From Ailanthus altissimus (lineage: Eukaryota > Streptophyta > Magnoliopsida > Sapindales > Simaroubaceae): a stretch of 64,000 bases of DNA. The stretch lies in NCBI GenBank assembly GCA_946807835.1, contig OX327706.1, positions 22,681,001-22,745,000 of the forward strand, written 5' to 3'. This document shows, piece by piece, positions 62,707 to 64,000 of this stretch. A program made the position numbers and the translations under genes. Under the pieces are notes generated by a model. The model ran no database searches, was not told the origin of the DNA, and was given only the letters and a program-made list of their open reading frames with translations. The first letter of the stretch is position 1, and each line of letters starts with the position of its first letter.

Positions 62707-64000
62707 TAAAAAGTATAGATAATGAATAACATTATCAGTCTTGACCGAAAATGTAATCTTCAAATAGCATGTAGTTGATATAGAAATTTAAGGAGTCATC
62801 TTTCATTATTAATAGTTACGCAATAAATACAGCCTCAGAGAGTGCCCACTTTCCCGTAAACAAACCAAAAGAAGAGATCCATGTTTAATGTTTGACATTC
62901 AAGAAAGAGACTGAAGAATGAAGATGCCGTGCCTGTGCCTGTGCCTGTGCCATTGCCATTGCCATTGCATTGCCATGCCAGTGAGGTATTCAACATATCT
63001 CGTCAAGATTCCATTTGAGGTGAAATGCCATTGCTTTCGAGTCATTCAGCGTTGCTATTGCCAATTACCTATTCGTGGGCTCCTCACCCAGGTTCATGAG
63101 AGTGATTGCTTTGTCCATTCATTCTTTGAGTTGGGTTTTCAATGACGTCCACAAAGCAACTTGGTTTGGTAATACTGTTGAAATAGCTGCTAGTCACACG
63201 TGGAACAGCGGGTACCACGTCAATTGTGTGCGTATTTAATAATATATCTACACATACACATATTTTTTAAAAAATAAATTGTATTATTATTAAATGTATT
63301 AAGTCTAATTATCATCCTAATGCAAATTTATCATGAAAATCGACTTTTGCATTAAGGTGGACGTGGGATTAGAAGAGAGGCGGTACACTCTTTTCTTGGA
63401 GCGCGTGGGCTTATTTTGCCTGTAGTAGTTCTTCCGTAGGTTATTTGTCCTAATAACAAAGTTGATGTATTCTTTAACTTAAGTTATGGGTTTAAATCTT
63501 AATAGTAATTAAGATAATTTTAATTTTTTTAGGTAATTTTAGTTCATATTTGAGTTATTATGTTATAATTATTTGTGATTTATAATTAAAATGTAATATT
63601 TTATAACTTAAATTACAATTTATAATTAAGTTGTAATATTTTTTAATTTAAAAAAAAATTATACGGTTGCTTAAGATATATCTCTCCATGAAAGCTCCCC
63701 TTTTTTAAGAAAGTGACTTCTTTAAATTGTATACATTTATATATATATATATTAATAATATTCTAAAAAAATTCTATATTTTAATGATCAATTCAAATAT
63801 CATCACTTAAGCAGTTTTGTAGTGGCCTAATATTACTTTTCAAAATAAGACCATATTTTTTAGAAAAAGGTACTGTCTTACTAAATTAAATACTTATATC
63901 TTGACCATATATTTTAATAATCAATTCAAATCTTAATTCTAATTTGTCTTAAATATTACCGTTACTTCCCAAAAGAAGCTGTTAGGTTTTCAATTAATCA
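62707..64000. other. Intergenic spacer
   Basis: AT-rich DNA to the window end. A short hexamer repeat (CTGTGC then CATTGC units) lies at about 62930-62977; the Cys/His-rich frame across it is an artefact. No gene recognised. Confidence 0.55.

Noticed and set aside
62918..63145. Cys/His-rich 75-aa frame resembling a metal-binding peptide
   Set aside because: The Cys/His pattern is translation of a hexamer repeat (CTGTGC/CATTGC).
1..64000. tRNA, rRNA, CRISPR or bacterial-type operons
   Set aside because: None seen; the only tRNA-related sequences are retrotransposon primer-binding sites, and the gene style is plant nuclear.

Overview
The window is nuclear DNA from a dicot plant, most likely a rosid. 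It is AT-rich, its genes are split by GT-AG introns, and the intergenic space is full of nested retrotransposons and hAT-type DNA elements. The species cannot be fixed from the sequence alone. The left part holds three genes in the order MAPKKK5-like kinase (minus), mitochondrial-type ribosomal protein bL25 (minus), LBD36/ASL1-like LOB-domain factor (plus). From memory this is the order of Arabidopsis At5g66850, At5g66860 and At5g66870, so it looks like conserved microsynteny.

Layout: 1-5.2 kb, MAPKKK5-like gene with 11 coding exons (715 aa). 5.2-8.5 kb, AT-rich spacer. 8.5-12.2 kb, bL25m gene with 3 coding exons (241 aa), whose second intron carries a 1.3-kb non-autonomous hAT element with an 8-bp target-site duplication. 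12.9-20.8 kb, first copy of an LBD module, with the gene at 18.8-19.7 kb. 20.8-45.9 kb, second copy of the same module, split apart by about 20 kb of insertions. These are a decayed Copia element (22.6-32.9 kb) holding several nested insertions, a long LTR (34.2-37.6 kb) interrupted by a solo LTR with a perfect 5-bp TSD, a LINE relic (37.6-40.1 kb), gene fragments and a hAT-like MITE. The second LBD gene lies at 44.0-44.9 kb. 47.4-51.2 kb, a hAT (RICESLEEPER-like) relic whose transposase 5' end is tandemly duplicated. 53.4-58.7 kb, a Misato/DML1-like gene with 9 coding exons (574 aa, minus). 59.5-62.7 kb, an internally deleted Copia element with both LTRs and an exact tRNA-iMet primer-binding site. 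62.7-64 kb, AT-rich spacer.

The main biological story is a tandem duplication of the LBD36-like gene with its flanking DNA. Short homologous blocks survive between the insertions and allow the two units to be aligned. The left copy has gained one T in its last coding stretch, so its C-terminus is out of frame with that of the right copy. The two copies also share non-coding blocks (5' leader exon, 3' flank, a distal G-box block) that are candidates for retained regulation. The kinase, ribosomal and Misato genes appear intact and functionally unrelated to each other. All exon models were joined by hand from splice signals and family knowledge; no alignment or transcript data were available.
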